The notes below the pieces were generated by a model that saw nothing but the letters and a program-made list of their open reading frames with translations, did not search any database and had not been told where the DNA came from. The position numbers and the translations under genes were made by a program. Positions 11,551 to 23,516 of a DNA stretch of 64,000 nucleotides are shown piece after piece. This DNA comes from Adiantum capillus-veneris (taxonomy: Eukaryota; Streptophyta; Polypodiopsida; Polypodiales; Pteridaceae): positions 81,263,760 to 81,327,759 of the forward strand of contig CM043948.1 of NCBI GenBank assembly GCA_014529385.2. Direction: 5' to 3'. Position 1 is the stretch's first letter; every line of letters starts with the position of its first letter.

Positions 11551-12864
11551 ACCTATGCTGGTCGTGAAACCTTGAAAGAGATTGAAGACTTTTTGGATAC
11601 CGGTCAATGCTCTGAAAGATTGTCGAAGCTACAAAAGCGGAGGGTAGTACAGAAATCTTGCAAGTTTACACTGATAGGGGAGGATCTTATGACCTATGGA
11701 CGGGATGAAGTGCTGCGAAGGGTACTTTATAAAGAAGACATCGGTATGGTGTTGCAACAATGTCATGAGGAAAGTGGGCATCAAGGTAAAGACCAGGTTT
11801 TGTTCCGAATCTTGAGAGCAGGTTTTTGGTGGCCATCGATAGTACGTGATGTGCACTATTGGTGCAAAACCTGCCATGAATGTCAGACTATGGGCGAGAG
11901 GAGGCTGATAGCCGAATCACAAGGAGCTATCATTGCCCAAGATTCTGTTGAGAAGTGGGGTTTGGATGCCATTGGTCCACTCCCAAAGTCGGCAAGTGGT
12001 AAAAAATACATTATAGTGGCGATTGACTACCTTACCAGGTGGGTCGAAGCCAAGGCTGTCAAAGAGGTGAATGCAAATGTGGTAGGTCAGTTTGTGTTTG
12101 ATAGCATTTGTTGCCGTTTTGGTGTTCCATGGGTGTTGATCTCTGACAGAGGCCAAGGATTTCGAAGCAAATTGGTGCAGGCTTTAGTGGAAAAGCTGGG
12201 TATCCAACACCGCTTCTCTTCGCCATATCACCCGTAGTGCAATGGTCTGGTAGAGAGTGCCAATGGACAGATTGTGAAGATGTTGACCAAGTATGTTTAC
12301 AAGCAGGTGACAGAGTGGGAGCTGAACTTGGAGAAATGTTTGTGGGCCTACCGCACATCCTACAAAGTGGCTACAAACTTCACTCCATTTGATCTGGTTT
12401 ATGGTAAAGAGGCGGTTTTGCCAGTGCATGCACAACTAGGTGCATTGAAAGGTATGTGGCATGTCAATGCCACTCAACAAGAAGTGTTGCAGGATCGAAT
12501 CACTAGTTTAGAGGCTTTACAAATGGATAGGGAGGCTGCGGCAGACTTTTATGCAAAACAGAGGGATAAGCGAGTGGCGAAGTTCAACAAGAGCTTGCCA
12601 AACAAGGAGATTCAAGAGGGAGATCTGGTGATGAAGTACGAAAGCTACCTGGATTTTACATTCCAGAAGAAGTTCAAGAAGAAGTGGACGGGTCCATACA
12701 AAGTGCATAAAGCCTTTCCGAATGGAACCTATCAGCTGGTGAGAGCCAACGGAAAACATTTGAGGCATAGGGTAAATGGTATACAGATCAAGCTATACTT
12801 TGATAGGGGGCTAGTGCCTGATGTACACCAAATTGTAGCTACGAGGGTTGGGCAACCAACCTAG
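11551..12864 (+). pseudogene. Element E integrase
   Basis: The frame runs from YAGRETLKEIEDFL through the zinc finger (CHEESGHQ...CKTCHECQ), WGLDAIGPL, VLISDRGQGF and NGLVESANGQ (D,D,E) to the C-terminal GPYKVHKAFPNGTYQL block. One TAG at 12235-12237 stands where N1 has CAG (Gln). It ends at TAG 12862. It would insert element cDNA into chromosomal DNA if intact. Confidence 0.9.
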
Positions 12865-13032
12865 ACAAAGGGAGCTTATGAAGAGAGAGGACACCTTGTA
12901 CATACCCTGTACATAGCATGTACATACAACCATAGTTTTTTACTTCATTCCATGCTTGTCAAGTGTTGTAGTTTTCAGGTTCAAAAGTGTGCTTTTAGTT
13001 GAGCATGAATGCTCAACAAAAGGGTTGGGCAA
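12865..13032 (+). other. 3' untranslated tail and polypurine tract of E
   Basis: No coding signal. It ends with AAAAGGGTTGGGCAA just before the LTR TG, matching the N1 tract (AGGGGATGGGCAAATTA) in place and style. Confidence 0.6.
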
Positions 13033-13732
13033 TGATGGTGCAGCTAAAGTTGGTCGAAGCTAAGTGGTGGTCTATGCCAGGCAAAGGGTGCCATCGAGTG
13101 CGGTGCAAAAGGCTAGGGCAGGTGCCGATGCCCTTGGCAGCCAAAGGATAGCGGGAAAGTGTGTTTGAAGCAGATGGGGACAGGTGGCCCGGGTGGACGT
13201 CAATGCATATGTGTGTAATGCTCAAGTTGTGGAGCATGCCTGTCTTCTCGGATTGTGGATCGAAGCTCTGGATAGCTAGTTATGGCCAGATGAAGATTTC
13301 ACGGGGGCCAGTTTCGAGGCGGCAGGGCTGCATTGAGAAATGTGTCATCTCGGGTTTTCTAGAGCTTGCTAGATGTTTGATGCGTAGGATGCACTATGTG
13401 TAACCAGCCGAAGTTGATAGCTCGTAGCGAACGTGGACGGTCGGGTGCTTTTTCCCCGTTTTTGGGTGCCCTGTTCAAGGTCACCGTGATGTTGGAATGC
13501 GGAGCTGAGATGTGAGCTTGGAGTCAGGTTTGTAGGGTTTTAGCCGGGGCGAACGACCAAGGCATTGGAAGTGTGTACATGGGATGGCAGTTGATCAAAC
13601 AAGCACAAAAGGTGGGAGTTCTTTGTGAGAGGGTGAAGGCTTTTTGAGGTTCAAAGGGGACATTCAAGGGCTGGCTGCCACGTGGCGGGTAGGGTGATCC
13701 CACATGCATGGCCCGTGAGCAGCAGCACAAGC

Positions 13733-13738
13733 TATAAA
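13733..13738 (+). promoter_or_regulatory. TATA box in the E LTR
   Basis: TATAAA in the context GCTATAAAGGCC, about 700 bp into the LTR; probable U3 promoter element. Confidence 0.55.
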
Positions 13739-14415
13739 GGCCACAAGTGGGCACCCCATACAGTATCGAAAAGGGTGGGAGCTCCTAGAGGGTGTGGGCT
13801 ATGGCGGAAGCGCCACTGGCGCTGCGCAGGCGGCCAGTGGCGATCCGTGGAGGTTTTGGCCAAGGCACGCGATGCCAGAGTCAGCTCCGCCCGCGCAAGA
13901 GAGGAGATGGTGGTGATGTGGCGCCCGCCCATGGGGGGGCCATTTCCTGCGGTCAAACCCGGTCCAAAGATTTTTTGAAGATAAAGTGGGCTCCTAGGAG
14001 CAACGACGGCGCCGTCGTTGCTCCCTAGAGAAAGCTCATGTGTGGACTAAAGCGTGAGGCCTCAAATTGAGCACAAAGCTAGTCAAAGTGAGACCGAGCC
14101 TCCCAGGGGGAGTGCCACATGTCGGCAAATCATGAAAATTGCTAAAAAAACTAAAAAACGAGCCTGGAAAGGGGCCAATTTTTTTTGTGAATGGGGGCTT
14201 TTGTTTTTTTGGACTGGGCATTCAAGAGGAGCAAGCAAGAGTGTGAGAGAGAGCTCAATGGAACTGTGTAAGTTTTTTTGAAGCTATCAATGGGCAACCC
14301 TCTTGGTCTTTGGCTTGGTGTCGCTCCCCCCTTCCCCTTTTCTCTTCCCTTTCTCGTCTGTTGCCAGCCACAGTGCCGGTGAAGCGTGTGTACACACGGA
14401 TCGCTGGTGCTTTGC

Positions 14416-14559
<144 letters not shown>

Positions 14560-14786
14560 AGTGTATGTGCAGAGGGAGGCAGAGCAGGTGCAGTGAGGTG
14601 TTGGCTCATTTTGCGGCCTTGGATAGCGCGTGTGCGCTTGGAAGCTGAGCAGGTGAAGCGGATTAGGTGTAAATTGTCCTTTTGAAGGTGTTTTCGAGTG
14701 GATTGGGGTGCAGTGTGTGCCCTGGGCTATAGGAGGCAACCGTGTTGGCGCACTGGGCGTGCTCCCCATTCCCCCTCTCCATCTTC

Positions 14787-14804
14787 TGGTGCCCCCACGG
14801 AGGA
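14787..14804 (+). other. Primer-binding site following the E LTR
   Basis: TGGTGCCCCCACGGAGGA, six bases after the LTR end. The N1 equivalent at 37770 reads TGGCGCCCCCACGGAGGA. TGG pairs with a tRNA CCA end; I cannot name the tRNA with confidence. Confidence 0.65.
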
Positions 14805-14815
14805 CCACACTGATT

Positions 14816-17455
14816 GCTTCTAGTTGATCGAAAAGAAGTAGTTTTCGCGTGCTTCAAAGAATCGCGCTTCACCTACCATTGGCCTAACAGTTGCTTGATG
14901 ACTAGTAATGCATCTCCCTTCACCACTAACCTTGAAATGCCGAACTCTATGCACTGTTTTAAACCCAAATGCAGAGCGAGATACTCTGCCTCGTTATTGG
15001 TGTGGACATCCTCTAAATCATATGCCTTTGAAAATATTGTTTTACCGTGTGGGTCGTGTATCACCACCCCTCCTCCTGCTTTCTGCATTACCCTTCGATA
15101 TGCTCCATCGAACCACATAGTGAAAGCATCTTCCAAGTCGGGTTCCTCCTTAGCTTCATATCGCACCACTCTTGGATAAGTCGGTAAATCGATAGCCTTG
15201 CTGAAAAGAATGTCTGCCAGATGAGACCGACTCGTGTGATCCACCTTAAACTCGAACTCGAACTTCTGTATCTCCAACACCCACTTCATAATCCTCCTTC
15301 CTGGCTTCAAATGTAGCACTACCTCTGGCAATAGATTGTTAGCCGTCAACACAAAAAACTTACGCACAATCAAATGGACTTTGAACTTCCTGCAAGAGAA
15401 GACTAAAGCCATCACCCACTGCTCCGCCTCGGTGTAGGTAGCCTCTCCTGGGCTAATAACCCTGCTCTCAAAGTATATCGGCTTGTAGCTTCTTCCTACC
15501 TTTTGCAATAGAACTGCTCCAATAGCAACTGTGCCCACGGTCATAGATACATAAAAGTCGTCCTCTCGATTGGGAGGACACACCGCTGGCAACTGACATA
15601 GAATCTCCTTGACTCTATCAAAAGCCTCATGAGCTTCCCCATCCCATTCATAGCCATGCACTTGCTGAGCCCTTTTTTGAAGAGGATGCACATATTGCGA
15701 CAGCATCCAAAAGAAACGTGAAAAATACTTTAACTTATGAACAAACGAAGCCAAACCTTGAGCATCTGATGGCAGCTCCATTAGCACCAATGCCTTCACC
15801 TTCTCAGGGTCTGCCTCTATACCGTTTTGCGACACCACATGACCTAACAACTGCGCTCGAGGCTGTGCTAACTTGCACTTCTTGGGATTCAACTGGCCTC
15901 CTTCTTCATCAAGCCTTTGAAAGCATAGTTGGAGCTTCGATAGGTGCTCCAACCTTGAACTGTAGCAACCGATATCATCCATGAAGACCCTAATAAAACG
16001 GCCCAAGTATGGACCAAACACCCTGTTCATCCAATCCTGGAAGGTGGCATATGCATTTACTAAGCCAAATGGCATCCTGCGGTAAGCAAAACAGCCCCAT
16101 GGAGATATGAATGTGGTCTTCAGCTGGTCCTCAAGTGCAATCCCTATCTGAAAGTACCCCGAAAAGCCATCCATAATCGAGTACCTCTCATGCCCAGCCA
16201 CCTGGTTTAAGATTTCATCTTGAAACGGAAAGGGGTAGTGATTCCTCTTGGTCGTGGCATTCAATGGCTTGTAGTCGACACACACTCTCCATTTCCCATT
16301 CTTCTTAGGGGTTATGACCACTGGCAAGACCCACTCTGACTCCTTCACAGGATATATGATGCCTGCATCCAATAGTTTATTGATCTCCTGCCAAAGGGCT
16401 TCTTTTTGAATTTCTCTTAGCTTTCTTAGCTTCTGTGCTTTAGGCTTATACCCCTCCTTAAGAACAATCTTGTGCTCCACTCCTTTTGCACCTCGCAAAT
16501 GCTTGTATTCCGTAGCAAATAGATTGGGATAGGATTCACACAGCTGAACATAGCCCTCCTTTTCCCCTTTGGTAAGGTCTTCACTTATCATGCTCGAAAC
16601 CTCCTCTATGCTTAAACCATGAGCTTGAGGCCGCATACCTTCTTCTTTAGGTGGAGAGTCATCTATGGTGACTCTGAACAAATCCGCATCTATCTTCAGC
16701 ATGTCATCCTCGCTCTCCTCTTCCTCTGTGCTAGTATAACCTTCATCATAGCCCGTCTCAGTCTCGTACTCATAGCTCATTGTGTCGCCCTCATCTTTAA
16801 CTGCCATAGGACGAGAACTGCTCTCCTTGGTCTTCAAATCAAGCACAATTTGTCTGCCTCTCTCTTTGTCAGGCAAAGTGAACACTTTGCTCTCCCAATC
16901 CTGCTTTGCACCTATTGCCAATAGCCATGGCCTACCCAAAATGATAGGGTAATCATTATCCCCTGCTTTCATCACAAAGAAGTCAATCAGGCACTCTATG
17001 CCCATCACCTTGACCTTCACATCCTCCGCCACACCCAGACACCTGGCTTTAGTATGGTTATCCATCCTCATGCGCACATTTGACCTGACTACTGCCTTGA
17101 CTCCCGTCTCTTTCATGGATGCTTCTGTCATGACACAAACCTGTGCTCCACCATCTATGTAGGCTTGTACCTGCATCCTCTTCTCTATAATCGCATCCAC
17201 CAATGGAAGAACATCAGTGGGGCTACCCACTCTCAAAGCCATGTTTTGCACTGCTTGGAAATTTCCCTTAGCTCTTGGCAGCCTAGTACTAACACTTGTA
17301 GACCACTGTCTTCTTAACTTTGGATTTAAAGCTAACAACTGACCAAATGTAATATTTGACTTTTGATTTTGAACATCACTCACCAGATTGTACTCGGGAT
17401 AGCCTCGTCCTAGCTGGAAATCCGCTTGCATGCCTCCTTCTTTTGCTAGGCTCAC
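14816..17455 (-). pseudogene. F protease, reverse transcriptase and two RNase H domains
   Basis: An open frame of 860 codons. Protease: YIDGGAQVCVMTE near residues 98-110 with the later block YPIILGRPWL near 170. Reverse transcriptase: SEWVLPVVITPKKNGKW, CFAYRRMPFGL, catalytic FMDDIG near residue 487. A Ty3-type RNase H follows (DDFYVSMTVG, AIGAVLLQK), then an archaeal-type RNase H (MWFDGAYRR, HTNNEAEYLAL, VVKGDALLVIKQ). The frame ends at TAG just after LLGQW; homology to the second RNase H carries on a few codons (VKRDSLK) beyond the stop, then fails at the inversion point. Two tandem RNase H domains mark the plant Tat group. Confidence 0.9.
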
Positions 17456-18482
17456 GCTGCTCTCTGCCTTCGTACACCTTCTCTTTACCCTTGCGAGCTC
17501 TAGTTTCCCGTTCTACCTCTGTTTCCCGCTCAACTCTTGCCCTCTTATTGGCCAAAACTTCGACATCGTGCTTGTCTACCCCTATGATGTTCACTCTTGG
17601 AACCTCACCCCCATTTTGCTAAGCCGGTTGCACAGGATTCTCCACCGCTTGCTCTCTTGGACCATTGTATTGCCCTTGACCTCGACCTCTACCAAAAAGC
17701 CGGTACATACCTCCTCTTTCTCTCTGCGGTTGAGGAAAATCAGGTGCATAATGCCCTTCTTCTCCACAATTGTAACACCTACCAGGCAGTGGCCGAGCCC
17801 TGCCCCTTGCTCCTCTTGGTTGTCCTCTATCCATGACACTAAGCCGCAACTCTTGCATCTGCTCGAATAAATCTTGCACTGTGCGCACCCAATTTTGCGG
17901 CACAACAGCTACACCTCGAATTCCCTGATTTTCTTCATGTCCAGCCTCTCTCGGGCTCTACGGTTGAACATGGGCCATCGTCTCGTAGCCAAACACGCCC
18001 TGCTCTATCTTCTTCTTTGTCTTTCTGCTCTTCGACCATGCAATGGCTACTGCACCATTATAAGTCTCCGGGCTCTCGAAATCAACTTTTTCTCTCACCT
18101 TGGGATGCAGACACGCCATGAATTTGTCCAGCTTGAAGTAATCACCATTGGCCAATTGCATGGCTGCCGCTAACTCTGCCCAACACTCTTCAAAATGACC
18201 CAAAAACAAATTGAACTCCTCACTTACATCTTGCTTAAGAGCCTTCAGCTTTGCATCCATTTTGACTGGGGAAGTCTCCTTGCGAAAGTCGTGAAGAAAC
18301 CTCGCCCGTAGAGCCGGCCATGCTTGCTTCGGCTCACCTTCCAATGCATCATACCATGCTTTAGCTCTACCACGCATCACCAAAGGAAAAGTTTGCATCT
18401 TGCTGTCCTCATTCGGCATACGCAATGACAGCATAATAAGAAGTGGAAGAATGATGATATAGGTAAAGTAAGAATCCCTCAC
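17456..18482 (-). pseudogene. F gag, 5'-truncated
   Basis: A gag domain (MRGRAKAWYDALEGE, WPALRARFLHDF, FKLDKFMACLHPKVREK) precedes a zinc knuckle reading CYNCGEEGHYAPDF, where the last Cys is replaced by Phe. Lys/Arg-rich sequence follows. At least two frame changes separate it from the protease frame (near 17600-17900 and 17420-17455). Compared with N1 gag it lacks the N-terminal ~50 residues, which marks the junction with the neighbouring sequence. Confidence 0.8.
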
Positions 18483-18514
18483 TTGGAGAAAATTTCAAAT
18501 GTGACCCAAGATGA

Positions 18515-20450
18515 TCTTTCAATTATACCCTTAGAGACTTAACAAGCAGGACATGCCAGTGTACCTGCAACCCCCACAATTCAAATGCCCTATGTGGCAG
18601 TGGTCGTGGACTCAACCTCCTTGTTGTATTGAACTCTATTGTCCAACCAAAAGAGAAAGACCTTGATAAAGAAATTACAAAAACTTGTAAGAGTGGGCTA
18701 GATGGATATGTTGAAATTGCACATTATTTTAAATTTGCAATGCAATTTACCCAATTAATCCCAGTTGACCAATGCAACCTTGCACGAGAAGCCTACAAAT
18801 GCAGACCCTTGTCAGATATGTATGTAAAATACCTTTTGAAGCAATTTGCAGGGCACTCTAGACCAGTCTCTACTCAAGCAAACCTGATGCCATATAATTC
18901 AATTGCAAAAATGCCTCTCCAAACAGCTGAAGTGCATGGAGACAAGCTAGCTACATACCACGATTGGATTCTCTCGGGCCAACATTGCATCATAGCAGCT
19001 AGAGATTTTCTGCAGAACAAGAGCACTAAGTATGCTTCTAGGCAAGATTTCTACAAGTTTAGAACTGCAAGGATAGTGGTAGATGCTCCCGAAGAGGTTG
19101 TTGTTAGAATATCCAAAGTTGAGAACATGGAAAGAATAACAACATTGGAGCAGCAACCTTATGTGGAGGTCTTAAAGCATGGTCATAGTAGTCAGTGGAT
19201 TGTCTACTCTAAACCAACAAAACCCAAGGTAGGAGTTCCTGTCGGTCATGTGATGCAAGCACCTTGGGATGTAAGTTTCACTTCCATATGCTCATTTTCT
19301 TTACAGATACGTCTTGAAATAAAGTTATTTTCTTTTTTGTTTATTTTGCAGGCCTTTGTAAGTGTGGCAAACATCACGTTCAACCATAGTTCATTTGCCT
19401 ATAGAGAAGTACACATGGTCATGTATGATGATGAAATCTATGAACAATGGGTAAACATCTTGGAGAAGTATCAGGCATCAGCTGCTTGTGGGAACAACCA
19501 TGCATAACAACTTTCAGATGCCTAAAAGGTTTCGAAGATAGTGATGTCAAGTTACAACAACAAGAGTTGATAGAAGAGAAGAAATCATTATTGAGGCAAC
19601 CACATCAAGCAAACATGTTGGACCTCTCTGCACATGCAATGAACTTAAAACAGACCAAGATTTTTATGGCTCGAATATTAGTTGTGTTTAAAAATCTAGA
19701 TCCATCTATAGAAGTTACTTCATGGGAAGAATGTAAGTCTCATTATAACATTACAGATGAGGTCTAAAAATCTCTCTTCACAAGTTGTACTCAATGGCTT
19801 AATATTGAGCTACAAAAATAAAAGGAGGACAACCACTTCCAGAAATCACTAAGGGATATGTGCAATGGATCATTGCACAAAAGAATGTCACTTCTACTTT
19901 GCAATTCACTTTACCATGGACAATCAAGTGCATTGGAAAGAATTTGGAAGGCATGGAGTTTCTTTGCTAGTGAAAATAACTCTACAATTTGTGCATAGAT
20001 ACAACACACAAAAGTCTTATATCTAGTGTTTGGAGTGATATCCAATTTGATAAAGTAATTGATGAAGTATGTGGTGTGGCACATCAACCATCAGAGTTTG
20101 TAATCATTGGCTTAGTCAAGTATCAGCATGCTGCCTCCCTAGAGAAGGCAATTTCTGAAAAAGCTAGATGGCATGAAATGCATGTTCTACCTTTGAGCTC
20201 CTTAATAGCATCAGATACCATCCAAACATGTGCTCTTTGTGAAGTACTTTTTGGTGTTTGGACATTCTTTAGTCAAGGAGAGCAATACACCAACTATTCC
20301 AGTGTTAAGGAGTCATTGTTGGAGCCAATGCATTCTGCTTGCATCAACAAAAATGAGTACATTGCTTAACCACGGCCAAAGCCTTTTTTGTGTGTCGTGC
20401 AATAAAATGCATTTGTGTCAAAGAAGATGATCAAGTAATAGACATCTTAT
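18515..20450 (+). pseudogene. Unrecognised broken coding sequence with a likely intron
   Basis: The first frame is open from 18515 to 19507 (no stop, and no ATG near the beginning, so the 5' end is missing). A GTAAGT...TTTTGCAG intron of 81 nt at 19271-19351 sits inside it, and removing it keeps the frame. The frame then shifts: 19516-19980 is readable in a second frame with two stops (coiled-coil-like QQQELIEEKKSLL), and 19989-20369 in a third. About 600 residues in all. The segment RPLSDMYVKYLL...ILSGQHCIIAARDFL loosely resembles the ParB/sulfiredoxin fold box (G-x-H-R-x-x-A-A), but the Arg is not kept. I do not recognise the family. It could be a host gene fragment or cargo of an unknown transposon. 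Confidence 0.5.
19271..19351 (+). other. Probable spliceosomal intron, 81 nt
   Basis: Starts GTAAGTTTCA and ends TTATTTTGCAG, with a pyrimidine-rich 3' stretch. Its removal joins PWD to AFVSV in frame. Intron status is inferred from splice consensus and the hydrophobic, non-conserved look of the intervening translation. Confidence 0.55.
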
Positions 20451-20457
20451 CATTAGT

Positions 20458-20711
20458 CTATGGGACTAAAGAGACATTACAACAACAGGCTATCCAAAGA
20501 TCTATAGATCCTCTATACAACCAATATGAGAAAATATCTAGATATGCTTGAGATCCTACCTCAAATTCCTTAATACGAGGAAGAAACACAGCCCTCCCAA
20601 TACTAGTCTGGTTAACTCTCAAACTTGGCTCATTTGTGTCATTCGCTCTTATATTTGTTTCCAAAGTTCAAAGCCATCGTCTTCTCTGTATATCTCGGGT
20701 GTGATAGGATG
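20458..20711 (-). pseudogene. Element H, left half of a split gag-like frame
   Basis: On the minus strand the sequence next to the target duplication reads HPITPEIYREDDGFEL and then a TAA; a further open stretch (METNIRANDTNEPS, FLPRIKEFEVGSQ) follows to about 20458. When the 38-kb block is removed, this continues without a stop from the minus-strand frame at 58998-59211 (DQEYDGF joined to HPITPE). Function is not recognised from this half alone; the right half carries gag-type zinc-knuckle sequence. Confidence 0.5.
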
Positions 20712-20716
20712 AAAAC
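20712..20716. repeat. Left target duplication of the G array (AAAAC)
   Basis: AAAAC directly before the LTR C start (TATAAC, a one-base change from TGTAAC). The same five bases follow LTR B at 58993-58997. Confidence 0.75.
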
Positions 20717-21145
20717 TATAACATTTCATGGTCTAGTAACTTGTGTGTAGAAAAAAATAACATAGACATAGTCAGCATTTCCATTAAGAATAGATTCCTA
20801 ATGAGCATAGCAAGAGTGCTTGGATGGAGACAACAACAAAAGCATAATACCTAGTTAGATAGGCATGAACAATACTTCAAGAAGAGAGAAAAATTAAGCT
20901 ATTGAAAACATTTGAGGACCGGATTTTCATGGAGCCTATCCCCACTCCAACAAGCTTTGTATTATCAGTTCCCCCATCAAGGGAGACATTTTACAATACA
21001 ATGCTTTGTGTTCCTTCAATAACTTTCCGGTGCAATGAAGATGAAAGATTCAAGCACCAAGCTTACACTTGAAAACACAACATAAATTCCCTCACGGTCT
21101 TAGACCCAAGACCTTCAAAGATGGTGAGAACTAGCGGGGTATGAT
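20717..21145 (-). repeat. LTR C of G (partial)
   Basis: Matches about the first 430 plus-strand bases of LTR A (22580 on). The rest of the LTR is missing: at about 21141-21147 it joins gag sequence directly, with short microhomology (ATGAG) between both parents. Confidence 0.85.
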
Positions 21146-22180
21146 GAGTACTTTGTCTTTGGCATCGGTAGCCAGAAATTGCTTCATGATGAAAGTTCTT
21201 AAAGATTTCCATGTTTGTGGAGCTTCACCATTTTCTCATAGGCTAGACCACCATTGCCTAGTGGACTTTTGAAAATGCATAGCTACATGGTGTAGCTTAC
21301 AGGACTCCGTGAAGCCCTCATCTCCAAACACCGAATCGAATTGTTGGAGGAAGGCCAAGACTTTGTCCATAGCACCAAACATGCCATTGTAGGTAAGTAA
21401 AGAGATATTCTTTCCTCCCTCTTTTCACTTTTTGAGCTTGGACGACCTCTTCCATGCGGCATAGGATTTTCTATGGCCTCTTCTTTTAGGTGGTTCAAAA
21501 GCTACACCATCACTTTAGGAAAAATTTGAGGAGGATGGAGAAGAGAGTGACCTCTTTCTTGCTTTTTTCTTCCCTTGTTCCTCCTTGTCTACACCATCAC
21601 TTTTTTCATAAGAGGAAGAGCATGAAGAAGATGGAGAAGAGGGTGACCTCTTTCTCACCTTATTCTTCTCTTGTTTTCTCTTGTCCCTCTTTGAATTATG
21701 GTGTGGAGAAGTATGCGATGGTCTTCTCCGTTTAGGGGGTGTTGGAGAGTGTTTTTCCCGCTATCTTCGTGAAGCCATCTCCACCAAGGTGGCAGGAGAC
21801 TCACTTCTTTCTTGTTATTTCGGTGGGGGCTCTACCATTGAAACTTCAGTTCTCCTTTGGGAAGGAGATGCATTGTCAAGTAGTAGACTTTTGAGCCCTT
21901 CGTACGGATCCTCTTCTTCTTCCCTTATCGGAGAGAGGCCTCTTTTGGAAGTCTCACAAGGAGGCTTCCTAGGTACTCTCTCTTCTTGGTGGGGAGTTTG
22001 GAGAATCCCATGAGCATGTAGCTATCGTTGCACTTCACTTTGGAGGGATGGATTTCCATGGCTTGTTGAAGCCTAGTAACAAGGTAATTAACAAGCCATA
22101 GGGGCATCATTAGTGTCCTGTTCATTAGCAACATCAAAGCTATCAACATTAATTTCACTCTCTTTACTATTGCCAGCCAT
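21146..22180 (-). pseudogene. G unit 2 gag, truncated
   Basis: Close match to the gag of unit 1 (55992-57038). The start ATG is at 22180-22178, within MAxNSKESEIN, 400 bp after the LTR A primer-binding site. Frames are broken throughout: the Ser/Arg-rich segment and the MDKVLAFLQQFD block lie in different frames. Protease and pol of this unit are gone, deleted together with most of LTR C. Confidence 0.8.
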
Positions 22181-22566
22181 TCTAACAACTTTCGGTGTAA
22201 AATTTTAAAGTGTACTTTGGCACTTCAAGCCCTAGTTGCTACTCCTCTTAACCCCTTTAGAAAATCACTCAAGATCTTGTACCCGTGGCTCGAATATCAT
22301 TAATTGCAAGGAATAGAAGAGAGGGTCTTTCACCACCAGAACAGTACCAATCTTTTAATAGCTCAATAGTGGTTAAGCCATAGGAAAGCCCCATCCACTA
22401 TTAAGACCATAGCTCTTGACGGTGATGCCACGTTATCTGCACAAAGCAGCTGCACTGCAAGGCTAAAAAATCCCTATTCTACTTACTCAATTGCAATTAA
22501 TAATACCAACATTATAGTAGTTAGCTTGAGGAACTCTCTTCTTGAGAAAGAAAGAAGAAACCTTGT
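22181..22566 (-). other. Leader of G unit 2
   Basis: Non-coding sequence between primer-binding site and gag. It matches 57039-57441 of unit 1. No other feature seen. Confidence 0.7.
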
Positions 22567-22578
22567 GCTCTGATACCA
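22567..22578 (-). other. Primer-binding site next to LTR A
   Basis: TGGTATCAGAGC on the minus strand, the standard match to the 3' end of plant initiator tRNA-Met, one base after the LTR end. It lies on the outer side of what should be a 3' LTR, which shows that another unit begins here. Confidence 0.9.
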
Positions 22579-23511
22579 ATGTAACTTTTAATGGTCTAGT
22601 AACTTGTCTGTAGCCAAAAATAGCATAGACATAGTGAGCATCTCCATTAAGAATAGATTCCTAAGGAGTATAGCAAGAGTGCTTGGATGGAGAGAGCAAC
22701 AAAAGCACAACACCTAGTTAGATAGGCATGAGCAATACTTTAAAAAGAGAGAGAAATTAAGCTATTGACAACAGTTGAGGACCGGATTTTCATGGAGCTG
22801 GTCCCCCCTCCAAAAGGCTTTGTATTATATGTTTCCCCCATCAAGGGAAACATTTTACAATACAATGCTTTGTGTTCCTCCAATAACTTGCCGGTGCAAT
22901 GAAGATGAAAGCTTCAAGCACCAAGCTTACACTTAAAAACACAACATCAATTCCCTTACGGTCTCAGACCCAAGATCGCACACACCTTCAAGGATGGTGA
23001 GAGCTAGCAGGGTATGAGAGTAGATCGAGAGGAAGAAGGAGTATTCTTACAAGAAAGAAGTATGTATCACTCTTAATAGCTTAGCATAGCTTAGTAATTA
23101 GCATGGTAGAGGAGATGAGCATGCATTGGATCTTGGCTCTTTGTTGGATTTGCATCACAAAGCCAAGAGTTGTTGGTGTAGGCCTCCCTTATCACAAGCT
23201 TGGAGTAGATGATGAGCTTTCCATTAAATCTTGATAAGGATATAGTCTTGTTTACTTCACACATGAGCTTGTGTGAGTGTGTGTGTGTGTGTGTGTGATA
23301 ATTTCTTGCAAAAATAACTCCCCCTCTCTCTCTCTTGGTTGACCCCTCTTGCTATTTGCTCATGTTGGCATCTTATTGGCCCCTACAAATCTTAGCCACC
23401 AATGACAATTCATAGCATTGGGACATGTGTCCCCCTTTCCCCTTTTGTGAAAGCTTTAGTTATTTAAATAATGAAATTAAAATCTCATTGGACCTCTTAG
23501 TCTTTTAGCCA

Positions 23512-23516
23512 ATAGG
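23512..23516. repeat. Left target duplication of copia-2 (ATAGG)
   Basis: ATAGG before TGAAGTCG; the second copy is at 29086-29090. LTR B shows a single copy (58358-58362) in the same context, GGCCAATAGGACTTAGG. Confidence 0.95.

Larger units (their letters stand above)
14815..18482 (-). mobile_element. F: inverted partial copy of the E family
   Basis: Minus-strand gag, protease, reverse transcriptase, RNase H and archaeal-type RNase H, with no LTR and no integrase. Its right end loses the gag N-terminus (about the first 50 residues judged against N1); its left end abuts the leader of the E LTR in opposite orientation, at a breakpoint within about 14805-14850. The reverse transcriptase forms a ~1.26-kb inverted repeat with E (7500-8755). 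Confidence 0.85.

Noticed and set aside
18629-18631. TTG at 18629 as the start of the unknown gene
   Set aside because: The frame is already open upstream from 18515 and protein-like, with no ATG; a 5' truncation at the F junction explains it better.
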